The position numbers were made by a program, and so were the translations under genes. A stretch of 64,000 nt of DNA from Seohaeicola zhoushanensis (lineage in GTDB: Bacteria; Pseudomonadota; Alphaproteobacteria; Rhodobacterales; Rhodobacteraceae). Under the pieces are notes generated by a model. It worked only from the letters and a program-made list of their open reading frames with translations, had not been told where the DNA came from and did not search any database. Location: assembly GCF_014656415.1 (NCBI RefSeq), contig NZ_BNCJ01000016.1:1-64000 (forward strand). The letters are read 5' to 3'. Shown in pieces: positions 7,440 to 15,392 of this stretch (within the stretch, counting starts at the first letter, position 1; each line of letters begins with the position of its first letter).

Positions 7440-8402
7440 ATGTCAGTTCTCGTTTTCGGCGGCATGGGCCATGTCGGCTCATGGATCGCGCATGATCTCG
7501 TAGCCGAGGGCCGCGACGTCGTGATCTTCGATCTCGGCGCGCGGGGACTCGAAGGCCGGGGGCTCGACTACCTCGAGCCTCACGCCGATCGTCTCCGGTT
7601 CGAGGACGTGGACGTCATGGATACCCATAGCGTCTTCGAACGGATGCGGGCCTATGAAGGGCAGATCGAGGCGGTGATCTTCGGGGTCGCCGTCATCGCG
7701 GGGCCGACCTTCAAGCTACGTCCGATACGCAACATCAACATCAACACGGTGGGGATGCTGAACGTGATCGATGCCTGCCGGATCCTGGGCGTGCCGAAGT
7801 TCGTCAACCTCAGCTCGGGCGCGGTCTATGGCGATCAGCCCGGCGGGCAGACCGAACAGACTCCGTTCAAGGCCACCGATCTTTACGGTGCCACCAAGGT
7901 CGCCAACGAAGCGCTTGCCCAGCAATATGGCAATGCCTACGGCATCGACGTGCGCCAGGCGCGGCTCTACTTCGTCTATGGCCCCGGCAAGCTTCCCTCG
8001 CAGATGCACGTCCTCTACCAGGCCATGTTCGGCCCGTTGCAGGGGCTGCGCAACATTGCCGCGCCGGCGGGCGGTGGACAGGGGCTCGACTGGACGCATG
8101 TGCGCGATACCGCGCAAGGGGTGGTCCGGTTGCTGGACGCCCCTGCCGAAGCCGCGGGCGAGGCGTTCAACATCTCCTGCGGGGTCTCGACGCCGCACCG
8201 CGAGATCGTCAGCCATGTCTCGGACCTGCTGGGGCGCGACAGCGGCATGACCCTTGGCGACGGCAATTTCTTCGAGCGCGGTGCGCCGCTGGCGATCAAC
8301 AAGGCACGCCGGGTCCTTGGCTTCGAGCCGCGCTTCACCGATATCCGCGAGGGCCTGCGCGACTACCATGACTGGCTGAAATCCGTCGGGAAGGCCGCTT
8401 GA
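7440..8402 (+). CDS. extended short-chain dehydrogenase / NAD-dependent epimerase family
   Basis: The 320-residue protein has an N-terminal GGMGHVGSWIA nucleotide-binding motif and the catalytic YGATK (YxxxK), with Ser in NLSSGAVYGD. The C-terminal domain is typical of extended SDRs (WTHVRDTAQGVVRLL). RBS GGAG lies 11 nt before the ATG. It sits between the TRAP genes and the RuBisCO-like protein, so it probably oxidises or epimerises the imported sugar acid or its lactone to provide the 3-oxo acid used next. The exact reaction cannot be read from the sequence. Its stop overlaps the next start (TGATG). Confidence 0.8.
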   Translation: MSVLVFGGMGHVGSWIAHDLVAEGRDVVIFDLGARGLEGRGLDYLEPHADRLRFEDVDVMDTHSVFERMRAYEGQIEAVIFGVAVIAGPTFKLRPIRNININTVGMLNVIDACRILGVPKFVNLSSGAVYGDQPGGQTEQTPFKATDLYGATKVANEALAQQYGNAYGIDVRQARLYFVYGPGKLPSQMHVLYQAMFGPLQGLRNIAAPAGGGQGLDWTHVRDTAQGVVRLLDAPAEAAGEAFNISCGVSTPHREIVSHVSDLLGRDSGMTLGDGNFFERGAPLAINKARRVLGFEPRFTDIREGLRDYHDWLKSVGKAA

Positions 8403-9655
8403 TGGTAACCGAGCGCATCCGCGCGGAGTATTTGCTGCGCACGACGGGCGATCCCGCAAGGGTCGCGGCGGTCATTGCCGGCGAACAATCCTCGGGAACT
8501 TTCGTCCGCCTGCCGGGGGAAAGCGACGCGCTGCGCGAACGCTCCGCCGCGCGGGTCGAGACGCTGGAGGAAGTAGCAGACAACGGTGCCCCTGCCCTGC
8601 CCGGCGCGCATCCCGATTCAGCCGCGGCGGCGCTGCGGAGCTTCCGCATGGTGCTGTCCTGGCCCTTCGATACCGTTGGCGCCTCGATCCCGAACCTGGT
8701 GGCCACGGTGGCGGGCAACCTGTTCGAACTGCGCGAGGTCGCCGGCCTGAAGCTGCTCGACATCTCGCTGCCGGAGGCGTTCATGGACGCCTATGCCGGT
8801 CCCGGTTTCGGCATCGCGGGCACCCGCGCGCTGTCCGGCGTGGCCGAGGGGCCGCTGATCGGCACGATCATCAAGCCCTCGGTTGGCCTCGGGCCCGAAG
8901 AGACCGCCGAACTCGTCGACAAGATGATCGAGGGCGGAATAGACTTCATCAAGGACGACGAGCTGCAGGCCGATGGTCCCGCCTGCCCGTTCGAAGAACG
9001 GGTCCGGGCGGTGATGGCGGTGGTCAACCGCCATGCGGAACGCAGCGGCAAGCGGGTGATGTATGCGGCCAACCTGACCGGCGACCTCGACCAGATGCGC
9101 CGGCGCCACGACCTGCTGGTCGAGCTTGGGGGCACCTGCGCCATGCTCAGCCTGAACTCGGTCGGGCTGGCAGGTGTAGCAGCGTTCCGGCGTCATTCCC
9201 GGCTTCCGATCCACGCCCATCGCAACGGCTGGGGCTACCTCGGCCGCAGCCCGGCCAACGGGTGGGACTATGCTGCCTGGTCGAAGCTGTGGCGGGTGAT
9301 CGGCGTCGACCACATGCATGTGAACGGGCTGGCCAACAAGTTCTGGGAGCCGGACGACAGCGTCATCGCCTCGGCGCGCGCGCTGCTGACACCGATCAGT
9401 GCCGAGGCCCCGCGGGTTGTCATGCCGGTCTTCTCGTCGGGCCAGACGATCCGCCAGGCGCATGGCACCTGGGCACGGCTGAACTCGGCCGATCTGATTT
9501 TCTGTGCCGGCGGCGGGATCATCGCCCACCCCTCCGGCGTGGCGGCCGGCGTCTGTGCGCTGCGCGAAGCCTGGGATGCCGCGCGTGCGGGAATCCCGCT
9601 CGACAGCCCCACCGCCTCGCCTGCCCTGCGCAAAGCAATGGAGACGTTCCGATGA
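8402..9655 (+). CDS. RuBisCO-like protein, probable 3-oxo-isoapionate-4-phosphate processing enzyme
   Basis: The 417-residue RuBisCO large-subunit homologue keeps much of the active site. GTIIKP contains Lys158 (RuBisCO K175) and GGIDFIKDDE contains Lys184/Asp186/Glu187 (K201 carbamylation and metal site). HAHRNG contains His273-Arg274, DHMH contains His306, and Lys313, seven residues later, matches the loop-6 K334. GGGIIAHPSG ends the barrel. RuBisCO's K177 position is Ser160. Retention of the carbamate/metal site with a DUF1537 kinase gene overlapping by 4 nt fits the decarboxylase (OiaC) or transcarboxylase/hydrolase (OiaT) RLPs of D-apiose catabolism rather than CO2 fixation. I cannot separate OiaC from OiaT by eye. 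Confidence 0.82.
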   Translation: MVTERIRAEYLLRTTGDPARVAAVIAGEQSSGTFVRLPGESDALRERSAARVETLEEVADNGAPALPGAHPDSAAAALRSFRMVLSWPFDTVGASIPNLVATVAGNLFELREVAGLKLLDISLPEAFMDAYAGPGFGIAGTRALSGVAEGPLIGTIIKPSVGLGPEETAELVDKMIEGGIDFIKDDELQADGPACPFEERVRAVMAVVNRHAERSGKRVMYAANLTGDLDQMRRRHDLLVELGGTCAMLSLNSVGLAGVAAFRRHSRLPIHAHRNGWGYLGRSPANGWDYAAWSKLWRVIGVDHMHVNGLANKFWEPDDSVIASARALLTPISAEAPRVVMPVFSSGQTIRQAHGTWARLNSADLIFCAGGGIIAHPSGVAAGVCALREAWDAARAGIPLDSPTASPALRKAMETFR

Positions 9656-11040
9656 CCCAGGCCCTGCCCGATGGCGTTCTTCTGGCCTTCTACGGTGACG
9701 ATTTCACCGGCTCGACCGATGCGATGGAGGTCACGGCGCGGGCGGGGTTGCGCACGATCCTGTTCACCCGCCGCCCCGAACAGCAGGACCTGGATCGTTT
9801 CTCCGACTACCAGGTGATCGGTGTGGCGGGCACGGCTCGCGCGCAGGGACCGGATTGGATGGCGCAGAACCTGCCCGAGACATTTGCTGCGCTGGCCTCG
9901 CTGAAGCCGAAAGTCCTGCAGTACAAGGTCTGCTCAACCTTCGATTCCTCGCCCGAGACCGGCTCGATCGGCAGGGCGGCGGAACTGGGCGCACAGGCGG
10001 TTCCGGCGGGATGGCTGCCCGCCATTGTCGGCGCACCGCAATTGGGGCGGTGGCAGGTCTTCGGCAATCTCTTCGCCACGGCCGCCGGCGTGCAATACCG
10101 CATCGACCGTCACCCGACCATGTCGCGCCACCCTGTCACCCCGATGAAGGAAGCGGACCTGCGCCAGCATATCGCGCTCCAGACCTCGCTGCCGGTGATG
10201 GGGATCGATCTTGGCGACATGATGCGCGGCCAGACAGCCGAGCGCATTGCCGAGGCCAAGGCCAAGGGGGCCATCACCTTCATCGACGTAGCCGAGGAAG
10301 CCAGCCAGGCCGAAGCCGGCCGCATGATCTGGGAGAACAGCGACGAGACGGTCTTTTCGCCCGCCTCGTCCGGCCTGCAATACGCGCTTGTCGCACATTG
10401 GCGTGCGGCCGGGATGATCCCGGGGGAACCACCGGGCTTCGAGACCCACAAGCCGGTCGACCGCCTCTTGGTCGTGTCGGGAAGTTGTTCACCGGTCACC
10501 GCGGACCAGATCGCACGGGCCGAGGCCGCCGGTTTCGTCTCGATCCGGCTGGATGTCTGCCGCGTTGCGCGCCCCGATCAGGCCGAGGCCGAAGTGGCCC
10601 GCGTTCTGGCCGAGATCGAAACCGCCTTTGAGACCCATCGCGCAGCGCTGGTCTTCGCGGCCAAGACCGTCGACGACCCGGACTATGAGGCGCTTTCGCG
10701 TATGGCCAAGGACGAGGGCATACCGCTGTCACATGCGCAGGACGCCATCGGCAAGGCGTTGGGCGCGCTCGCGCTGAAGGCAGTGCCGCAGTTCCGACTG
10801 TCGCGGTTGGTGGTCGCGGGCGGAGACACCTCTGGCCGCGTTCTCGAGGCGCTTCCGGTGACCGCGCTGGAACTCAAGCACCCGCTTTCGCCTGGCGCAC
10901 CGATCTGCCTGTGCCATGTCGATGACCCCGTCTTCGAGGGGCTGGAGGTCGTTCTGAAGGGCGGTCAACTCGGCTCTCCGGACCTGTTCCTGCGGGCGCT
11001 GGACCCCGATGCACGCGAGGCTTCCGCCGGAGTTCAGTGA
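9652..11040 (+). CDS. four-carbon acid sugar kinase family protein (DUF1537), probable 3-oxo-isoapionate kinase
   Basis: The 462-residue kinase has the N-terminal DUF1537 substrate domain (FYGDDFTGSTDAME; KVCSTFDSSPETGSIGRA; GAPQLGRWQVFGNLFA). The C-terminal nucleotide-binding domain ends with VVAGGDTSGRVLEAL. The family phosphorylates 3-oxo-tetronates or 3-oxo-isoapionate with ATP. The 4-nt overlap with the RuBisCO-like gene argues for the OiaK activity, while the nearby otnC could use an OtnK activity. Substrate is an inference. The start ATG at 9652 is coupled to the upstream stop; longer upstream frames overlap the RLP and are rejected. It is the last gene of the operon. Confidence 0.85.
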   Translation: MTQALPDGVLLAFYGDDFTGSTDAMEVTARAGLRTILFTRRPEQQDLDRFSDYQVIGVAGTARAQGPDWMAQNLPETFAALASLKPKVLQYKVCSTFDSSPETGSIGRAAELGAQAVPAGWLPAIVGAPQLGRWQVFGNLFATAAGVQYRIDRHPTMSRHPVTPMKEADLRQHIALQTSLPVMGIDLGDMMRGQTAERIAEAKAKGAITFIDVAEEASQAEAGRMIWENSDETVFSPASSGLQYALVAHWRAAGMIPGEPPGFETHKPVDRLLVVSGSCSPVTADQIARAEAAGFVSIRLDVCRVARPDQAEAEVARVLAEIETAFETHRAALVFAAKTVDDPDYEALSRMAKDEGIPLSHAQDAIGKALGALALKAVPQFRLSRLVVAGGDTSGRVLEALPVTALELKHPLSPGAPICLCHVDDPVFEGLEVVLKGGQLGSPDLFLRALDPDAREASAGVQ

Positions 11041-11231
11041 CCGATGGCGGCAGCCGCAAACATCAGACCGAACCGATGCCACCAGAACCGGAGGGTCTCG
11101 TGACACACGTCGATGCCCCGTTCGCGCAGAAGATCCTCGACGTTCCGCAGTGACAGCGGAAATCAGATGTACAACATCACGGCCAACCGGATGATCTCCG
11201 CGCTGGTCTTGAAACATCGGAAAGGAGAGCG
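11041..11231 (-). mobile_element. IS6-family transposase remnant (minus strand, in-frame stop)
   Basis: Read on the minus strand from 11231, the sequence gives RSPFRCFKTSAEIIRLAVML, then YI, a TGA stop at 11165-11163, then FPLSLRNVEDLLRERGIDV and CHETLRFWWHRFG. This is the N-terminal and HTH-like part of an IS6-type transposase. It ends flush with the kinase stop codon, so the catalytic domain is gone. Just upstream a palindrome GGGGCA-C-TGCCCC (11256-11268) may be an element end. I see nothing else in the gap up to 11345. Confidence 0.75.
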
Positions 11232-11345
11232 CCGGATCAAGGACGAACGCTAGTTGGGGCACTGCCCCACCTCAAGCCTGGTTTGTTTGACAAAACTCCC
11301 TGGCCTGCTGAACCGGATTCCCGCTGACACCACCCTCCTTTCTGC

Positions 11346-12347
11346 TCACTCGACGACTTCTGCGACCTGCATCAGGGTGATCGGGGGATAGACGCCAATC
11401 TGTTTGGCGACCGACATGTTGATCGTCACCGCGAAGTCCTGCATGCGCGCCACCGGCAGGTCGCCCGGCGCGGCGCCCTCGAACAGGATCTTCTCGGCCA
11501 GTTCCCCAGCGAGACGGCCGACATCGTAATACCGGGCCGCGACCGAGATCAGCGCCGCGTTGTCGCGCACAAGCGACTCGTAGGGACTGAGCACCGGCAT
11601 CCCGTGTGCCGCCGCCGCCTTGGCCAGGGCGGCGCTCTGCGATTGCAGGAAAGAGGAGCTGCCGACATAGACGAATTCCACGCCCGCCGCCTTGAGGGCG
11701 GCCATGGCGGGTTCGATGTTCTCGGGGAGCGGTTTGCCGTCCGCGCCGAGGCCGATCTCCACGGCGGTGAACTCCAGCCCCTGCCCGGCCGCAAGCCCAG
11801 CGATCTCGTCACGCTTGATGGTCGAGTTCTTCTCGTCCGCGTTGAACATCAACCCGATGTGTTTGACCGTCGGCATGTAGTTGCGGATGGCCTTCAGCGT
11901 CACGGTTTCGGGCATACGGTTGTAGGTGCCGGTGATATTGGGCCGCCCGGTCTGGTCGAGCGACTGGACGATACCGGAGCCGACCGGGTCGGCCACGATC
12001 ATGAAGAGCTGCGGGATATCGCCGTTCAGCCCCTCTCCGCCCTGCGTGGCGAGAGTTCCGCCGATGCCGATGGTCACGTTGGTGCCCCAGGTCAGGATCA
12101 GCTGGGCCTTGTCCGCGCGCGCCTGTTCCAGGACGCCCGGCAGGCGGGACTTGTCCTGCGCCGCGTCGAGAACCGTGAAGACAACGGGGTGCCCGCTGTC
12201 GCTCAGGTAATCCTGGAAGCCCTTGCAGGCCTCTTCGCATCCCCGCCAGGTCGCGATGGCGATACGCGCGGGGTCCTCGGCACGGACGATCCCCGCCGTT
12301 GACAGGAGTATGCCTGTGGCCAGGCTAGCGTATTGCAGGATCTTCAT
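11346..12347 (-). CDS. orphan ABC-type solute-binding protein (ABC_sub_bind/TrpX-like)
   Basis: The 333-residue periplasmic protein has a signal peptide (residues 1-23, ending IVRA) and the two-lobed ABC_sub_bind (DUF534/TrpX) fold: LILTWGTNVTIGI, PQLFMIVADPVGSGIV, HIGLMFNADEKNS and VEFVYVGSSSFLQS. AGGGAC precedes the ATG. It overlaps the HAMP-MFS gene by 23 nt. No ABC permease or ATPase gene is next to it, which is odd for this family. In this position it is more likely to present a ligand to the two membrane sensors or to the MFS domain. The ligand is unknown. Confidence 0.85.
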   Translation of the reverse strand: MKILQYASLATGILLSTAGIVRAEDPARIAIATWRGCEEACKGFQDYLSDSGHPVVFTVLDAAQDKSRLPGVLEQARADKAQLILTWGTNVTIGIGGTLATQGGEGLNGDIPQLFMIVADPVGSGIVQSLDQTGRPNITGTYNRMPETVTLKAIRNYMPTVKHIGLMFNADEKNSTIKRDEIAGLAAGQGLEFTAVEIGLGADGKPLPENIEPAMAALKAAGVEFVYVGSSSFLQSQSAALAKAAAAHGMPVLSPYESLVRDNAALISVAARYYDVGRLAGELAEKILFEGAAPGDLPVARMQDFAVTINMSVAKQIGVYPPITLMQVAEVVE

Positions 12348-14271
12348 TGGTCCCTCCCCGCCTTAGTATCGGATCCCTCCAGATCGAGATACAGAAGACC
12401 GCCAATCCGGCAAATATAATCGCGCTGAGCGTGCCGAGAACCTGGTCCACGCCAGTATCCTTCATCGCGAAGGCGGTGACCAGCAGGCCGACCAGCGCAA
12501 CGCCCCTTTCAGTGACCCGGTAGGCCGACAGGCCACGCGCCGTGCCGCCGGACAGGCGGGCGGCCAGCTCAAGTGCCGGGCCGCGCACCAGGCCAAAGCC
12601 CGCGCCGACGCCGATCACCGTGCCGGTCATCTGCCAGAAGCTCTCGCCGCCCAGCAAGGCCAGCGACAGGCCGGCCAGCGTGCCGCCGACGATGATGCTG
12701 GCGAAGAGGCCAAGGGGGTGGCTGGCGATACGGGCAGAGACCGGGCCGAGGATGAGTTGGGCCAAGTAGAACAGCATGACGACCCGGGCGACCTGGGCCG
12801 GGGATGCACCGAAGGCCGAAAGGTGGAGCGGCGCCAGATACCAGATCGAAATCGCGGTCACGAGGTTGAGCGGCGCGACGATGCCGAAGAGGAACATGTA
12901 AAAGCTCGACGTGCGCGGCGCCATGCCGGTCGACTTCGAGCGGGCAGCGGGCCGTTCGGTCGCCGCCACCAGGAAGCGATAGCCGAAGAGACCCGCCATC
13001 AGCACCAGGATCGCCCCGAGGACCATCGCCGCCTCGTAGCCGTAACGGTCTGCGAAGACGCCGCCGATGGTGGAGCCGCAGAAGGTTCCACCGAAGACCA
13101 TCGCCATGATGACCGAGGAGACCCTGGCGCCATCCTTGGAGCGCAGCGCGAGCGCGTAGTCCTGGCAGGCGACGGTCGCGAAGGCATAGCAGACTGCGAT
13201 GATGCCCCGGCTGAGCACCACGCCGGCGAGATCATCGCTCCAGGTCATGCCCAGCAGCGCCAGCGCCGCCGGAATCGCCGACAGGGCGAAGACCCGGCGC
13301 GGCCCGTAGCGCGCCACGACGCGCGCCGCCAGCGGAGAGAGCAGTGCCAGGACCAGCAGGTAGAGCGCCGATGGCAGCGCGGCGGCGATGGCCGGGTCCA
13401 GCCAGTCGGGCCGGCTGGCGCCCTTGGCGTAGACCGGCAGGAAGGATGCCGTCACCTCGGTGGCGGCGGCGAAGGAAAACAGCGCAATCCGCATGTCGAC
13501 GAGATCGGGAAGCACCAGGCGCCTGGGCGTGGCCCCGCCGTCCCCGCGGCCTGCCCGGCCAGCCAGCGCGATGCAGTGGTCGTTCAACCGCCGCGCCAGC
13601 AGGCGCAGGGTCGGCAGCCCGGCGGTCGGGATAACCTGGTCAAACCGCCCTTCGCCCTGGTCGCGCGCGAGGCGGACAACGGCGCGCAGGGGGCCCCAGA
13701 TCGAATGGGTGGCAATCAGGATCGTCAGCTCGACCCCGATCAGGATCACCGCAATGGCAAGGGCGGTTGCGTCCAGCAGCACCGAGCGCAACCGGGCCTC
13801 GACGAAACGGCCGCTGCTCTTGACCTTGATATGGCCGGCGAGGTCGTTGCCAACGAGGATCGGCATGGAGATCTCGGCACCTGAGGTGCCAAGCCTTGTG
13901 CCAATCTGGAGACGGTCGAGCAGCCTGGCCTCTTCCTCGCGGCCGACACTGGCGATCACCTCGCCCTTGCGCGATACGATGGTGATGTTCTCCAGTTCGG
14001 AAAAGGCGTCCATCGTCGCGGCGATGTAGGTTTCGAACCCGCCAACCGCGTTCAGGGGCAGCCCGGTCGAGAGCGTCTGCTGGATGTTGTCCCGCACCAC
14101 CGTCGCGATGAGCCGGGTGCGGTTCTGCAATTCGGGCGCGACCGAGCGATCGAACGACACCAGCGTGACGAAGCTGAACAGGAAGACCGAAAGCGCGACC
14201 ACCACGATCAGGATCGCGGTGATGCGGGCACGCACGCGCGGCGCGTGCAGGCTGTCGAGCGTCTGGCTCAT
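12325..14271 (-). CDS. sensor-HAMP domain fused to an MFS transporter
   Basis: The protein has 648 residues. TM1 (about 17-39) is followed by a roughly 125-residue periplasmic sensor domain (GLPLNAVGGFETYIA, KGEVIASVG). TM2 (about 167-188), a HAMP-like linker (189-236; GPLRAVVRLARDQGEGRFDQ) and then a complete MFS-type permease (about 255-648) follow. The MFS part has about 12 helices, the loop RVVARYGPRRVFALS after helix 2 and ADRYGYEAAM. HAMP domains normally pass signals to kinases, cyclases or chemotaxis domains, so a transporter output is unusual. ATG 14271 overlaps the upstream stop (ATGA). The longer N-terminal frame is arginine-rich antisense noise. It is co-transcribed with a sensor and a binding protein, suggesting a ligand-gated transporter. 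Confidence 0.85.
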   Translation of the reverse strand: MSQTLDSLHAPRVRARITAILIVVVALSVFLFSFVTLVSFDRSVAPELQNRTRLIATVVRDNIQQTLSTGLPLNAVGGFETYIAATMDAFSELENITIVSRKGEVIASVGREEEARLLDRLQIGTRLGTSGAEISMPILVGNDLAGHIKVKSSGRFVEARLRSVLLDATALAIAVILIGVELTILIATHSIWGPLRAVVRLARDQGEGRFDQVIPTAGLPTLRLLARRLNDHCIALAGRAGRGDGGATPRRLVLPDLVDMRIALFSFAAATEVTASFLPVYAKGASRPDWLDPAIAAALPSALYLLVLALLSPLAARVVARYGPRRVFALSAIPAALALLGMTWSDDLAGVVLSRGIIAVCYAFATVACQDYALALRSKDGARVSSVIMAMVFGGTFCGSTIGGVFADRYGYEAAMVLGAILVLMAGLFGYRFLVAATERPAARSKSTGMAPRTSSFYMFLFGIVAPLNLVTAISIWYLAPLHLSAFGASPAQVARVVMLFYLAQLILGPVSARIASHPLGLFASIIVGGTLAGLSLALLGGESFWQMTGTVIGVGAGFGLVRGPALELAARLSGGTARGLSAYRVTERGVALVGLLVTAFAMKDTGVDQVLGTLSAIIFAGLAVFCISIWRDPILRRGGTNEDPAIR

Positions 14272-14978
14272 CTGGCCTCGCGGTACCGGGACTGCGCCGC
14301 GCGCAGCATCCGCCAGAGTTCGCCTCCGGTTCCGGTGCCTCCCCCGCCCTCGCGCCAGGTGTCGGTCTCGAACAGCTCGGCGTCCGCTTCGATGCTCCGA
14401 TAGGCCGAGATCTCGACCGAGAAGGCCCAGCGTAGTGCCGCGCCGATCAGCAGCGTGCCGACCAGCAGGAAACCGGCCGCACTCACCAGCAGCTCGGCGC
14501 CCATCGCCCACAGCCGTATCACGCTGTCCGTGGCATCGAGCGTGATGCGGATGGCCCCGGCGGCTTCACCATTCGGACCCGAGAGGGGGCTGGTCGAGTA
14601 GAAGCGGCCGCTTTCGAACCGGCTGGTGGCGGACTGGGGTCCGCCGTTGCGGCCTGTCGGATCGCTGGCCTCTGCTTCGCCAATGTGGCGCAGGACATCG
14701 TTGTCGGCGCCGATCAGATCGATGGAGATGATCGCATCGTCGGTCTGCCGCGCCCGTTCGAGCAGCGCCTCGGCATTGCGGACGGAGGAGAGCGGCAGAC
14801 CGAGGCCGAGCGCCGCCTCGAAGGGCTCTGCGGTGTTGCGGGCCAGAACTGCGACCCGTTCGGTGAGCAGGGTGCGCTGGACAGTGCGAAACTGCAGAAG
14901 CGACAACCCGACGAAAAGCAGGATCGCGATTGCCATGGTGCCTGAGGCCGTCAGCCAAAGCCGCCAGAAAATAGGCAA
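14268..14978 (-). CDS. two-TM periplasmic sensor protein without output domain (TTG start)
   Basis: The 236-residue membrane protein has TM1 (about 8-29), a periplasmic domain and TM2 (about 160-183), then a short cytoplasmic tail of roughly 50 residues rich in Gly/Glu/Arg. The periplasmic part resembles that of the next protein: both have GLPL-x-x-V near residues 60-76 and a DVLRHIG/EVIASVG strand, so the two sensors look paralogous. There is no recognisable kinase, HAMP or effector domain. TTG at 14978 follows GAGGGGAG at good spacing, and no better start is seen. It is the first gene of the three-gene operon. Its role as a partner or heterodimer subunit is inferred. Confidence 0.75.
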   Translation of the reverse strand: MPIFWRLWLTASGTMAIAILLFVGLSLLQFRTVQRTLLTERVAVLARNTAEPFEAALGLGLPLSSVRNAEALLERARQTDDAIISIDLIGADNDVLRHIGEAEASDPTGRNGGPQSATSRFESGRFYSTSPLSGPNGEAAGAIRITLDATDSVIRLWAMGAELLVSAAGFLLVGTLLIGAALRWAFSVEISAYRSIEADAELFETDTWREGGGGTGTGGELWRMLRAAQSRYREAR

Positions 14979-15392
14979 GATGCTCCCCTCTGCCGGCCTG
15001 TGCCAGCTTGTTGTTCCTGGTCATTGCCTTCGGGTTCGATCGAGCCTGAGCAAACCCATGACCAAACATTGCCAGCATGCGCTACGGAAGCAATAGCCAA
15101 GGCGGATTGTGCAATCCGGTGTTCTCAGACGGGGTCGAACTTGCTTCGGCATCCAGAGAGGACGGCTTCCCTATTCAGCGCAGATTGATCCGATCCGCAA
15201 CGTTGACTTGCCCGAAGGCGGAGTTTTCAGGGGGCAAAGCAGATCACTGTGTAGAAATACCCAAGCGGCCAGCGAGCCCCCGGAAGAACCAGCGCGTCAC
15301 CCGGATTTTACATGATCAGGCTAAGTCGGCCCGGTCGTTGTTGAACCTGCCACACAGGTGTGACGGGGCCAGGAAACCAGGGAAGGCTACCC
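14979..15392. other. intergenic region between divergent genes
   Basis: These 414 bases separate the leftward sensor operon from the rightward RTX-protein gene. No protein-like frame is convincing. Promoters for both directions must lie here, but I see no clear -35/-10 pair. A good ribosome site (AGGGAAGG, 15379-15386) precedes the RTX gene. Confidence 0.5.

Noticed and set aside
8402-9655. True RuBisCO for CO2 fixation
   Set aside because: There is no small subunit and no phosphoribulokinase, one catalytic Lys position is Ser, and the gene is coupled to a sugar-acid kinase.
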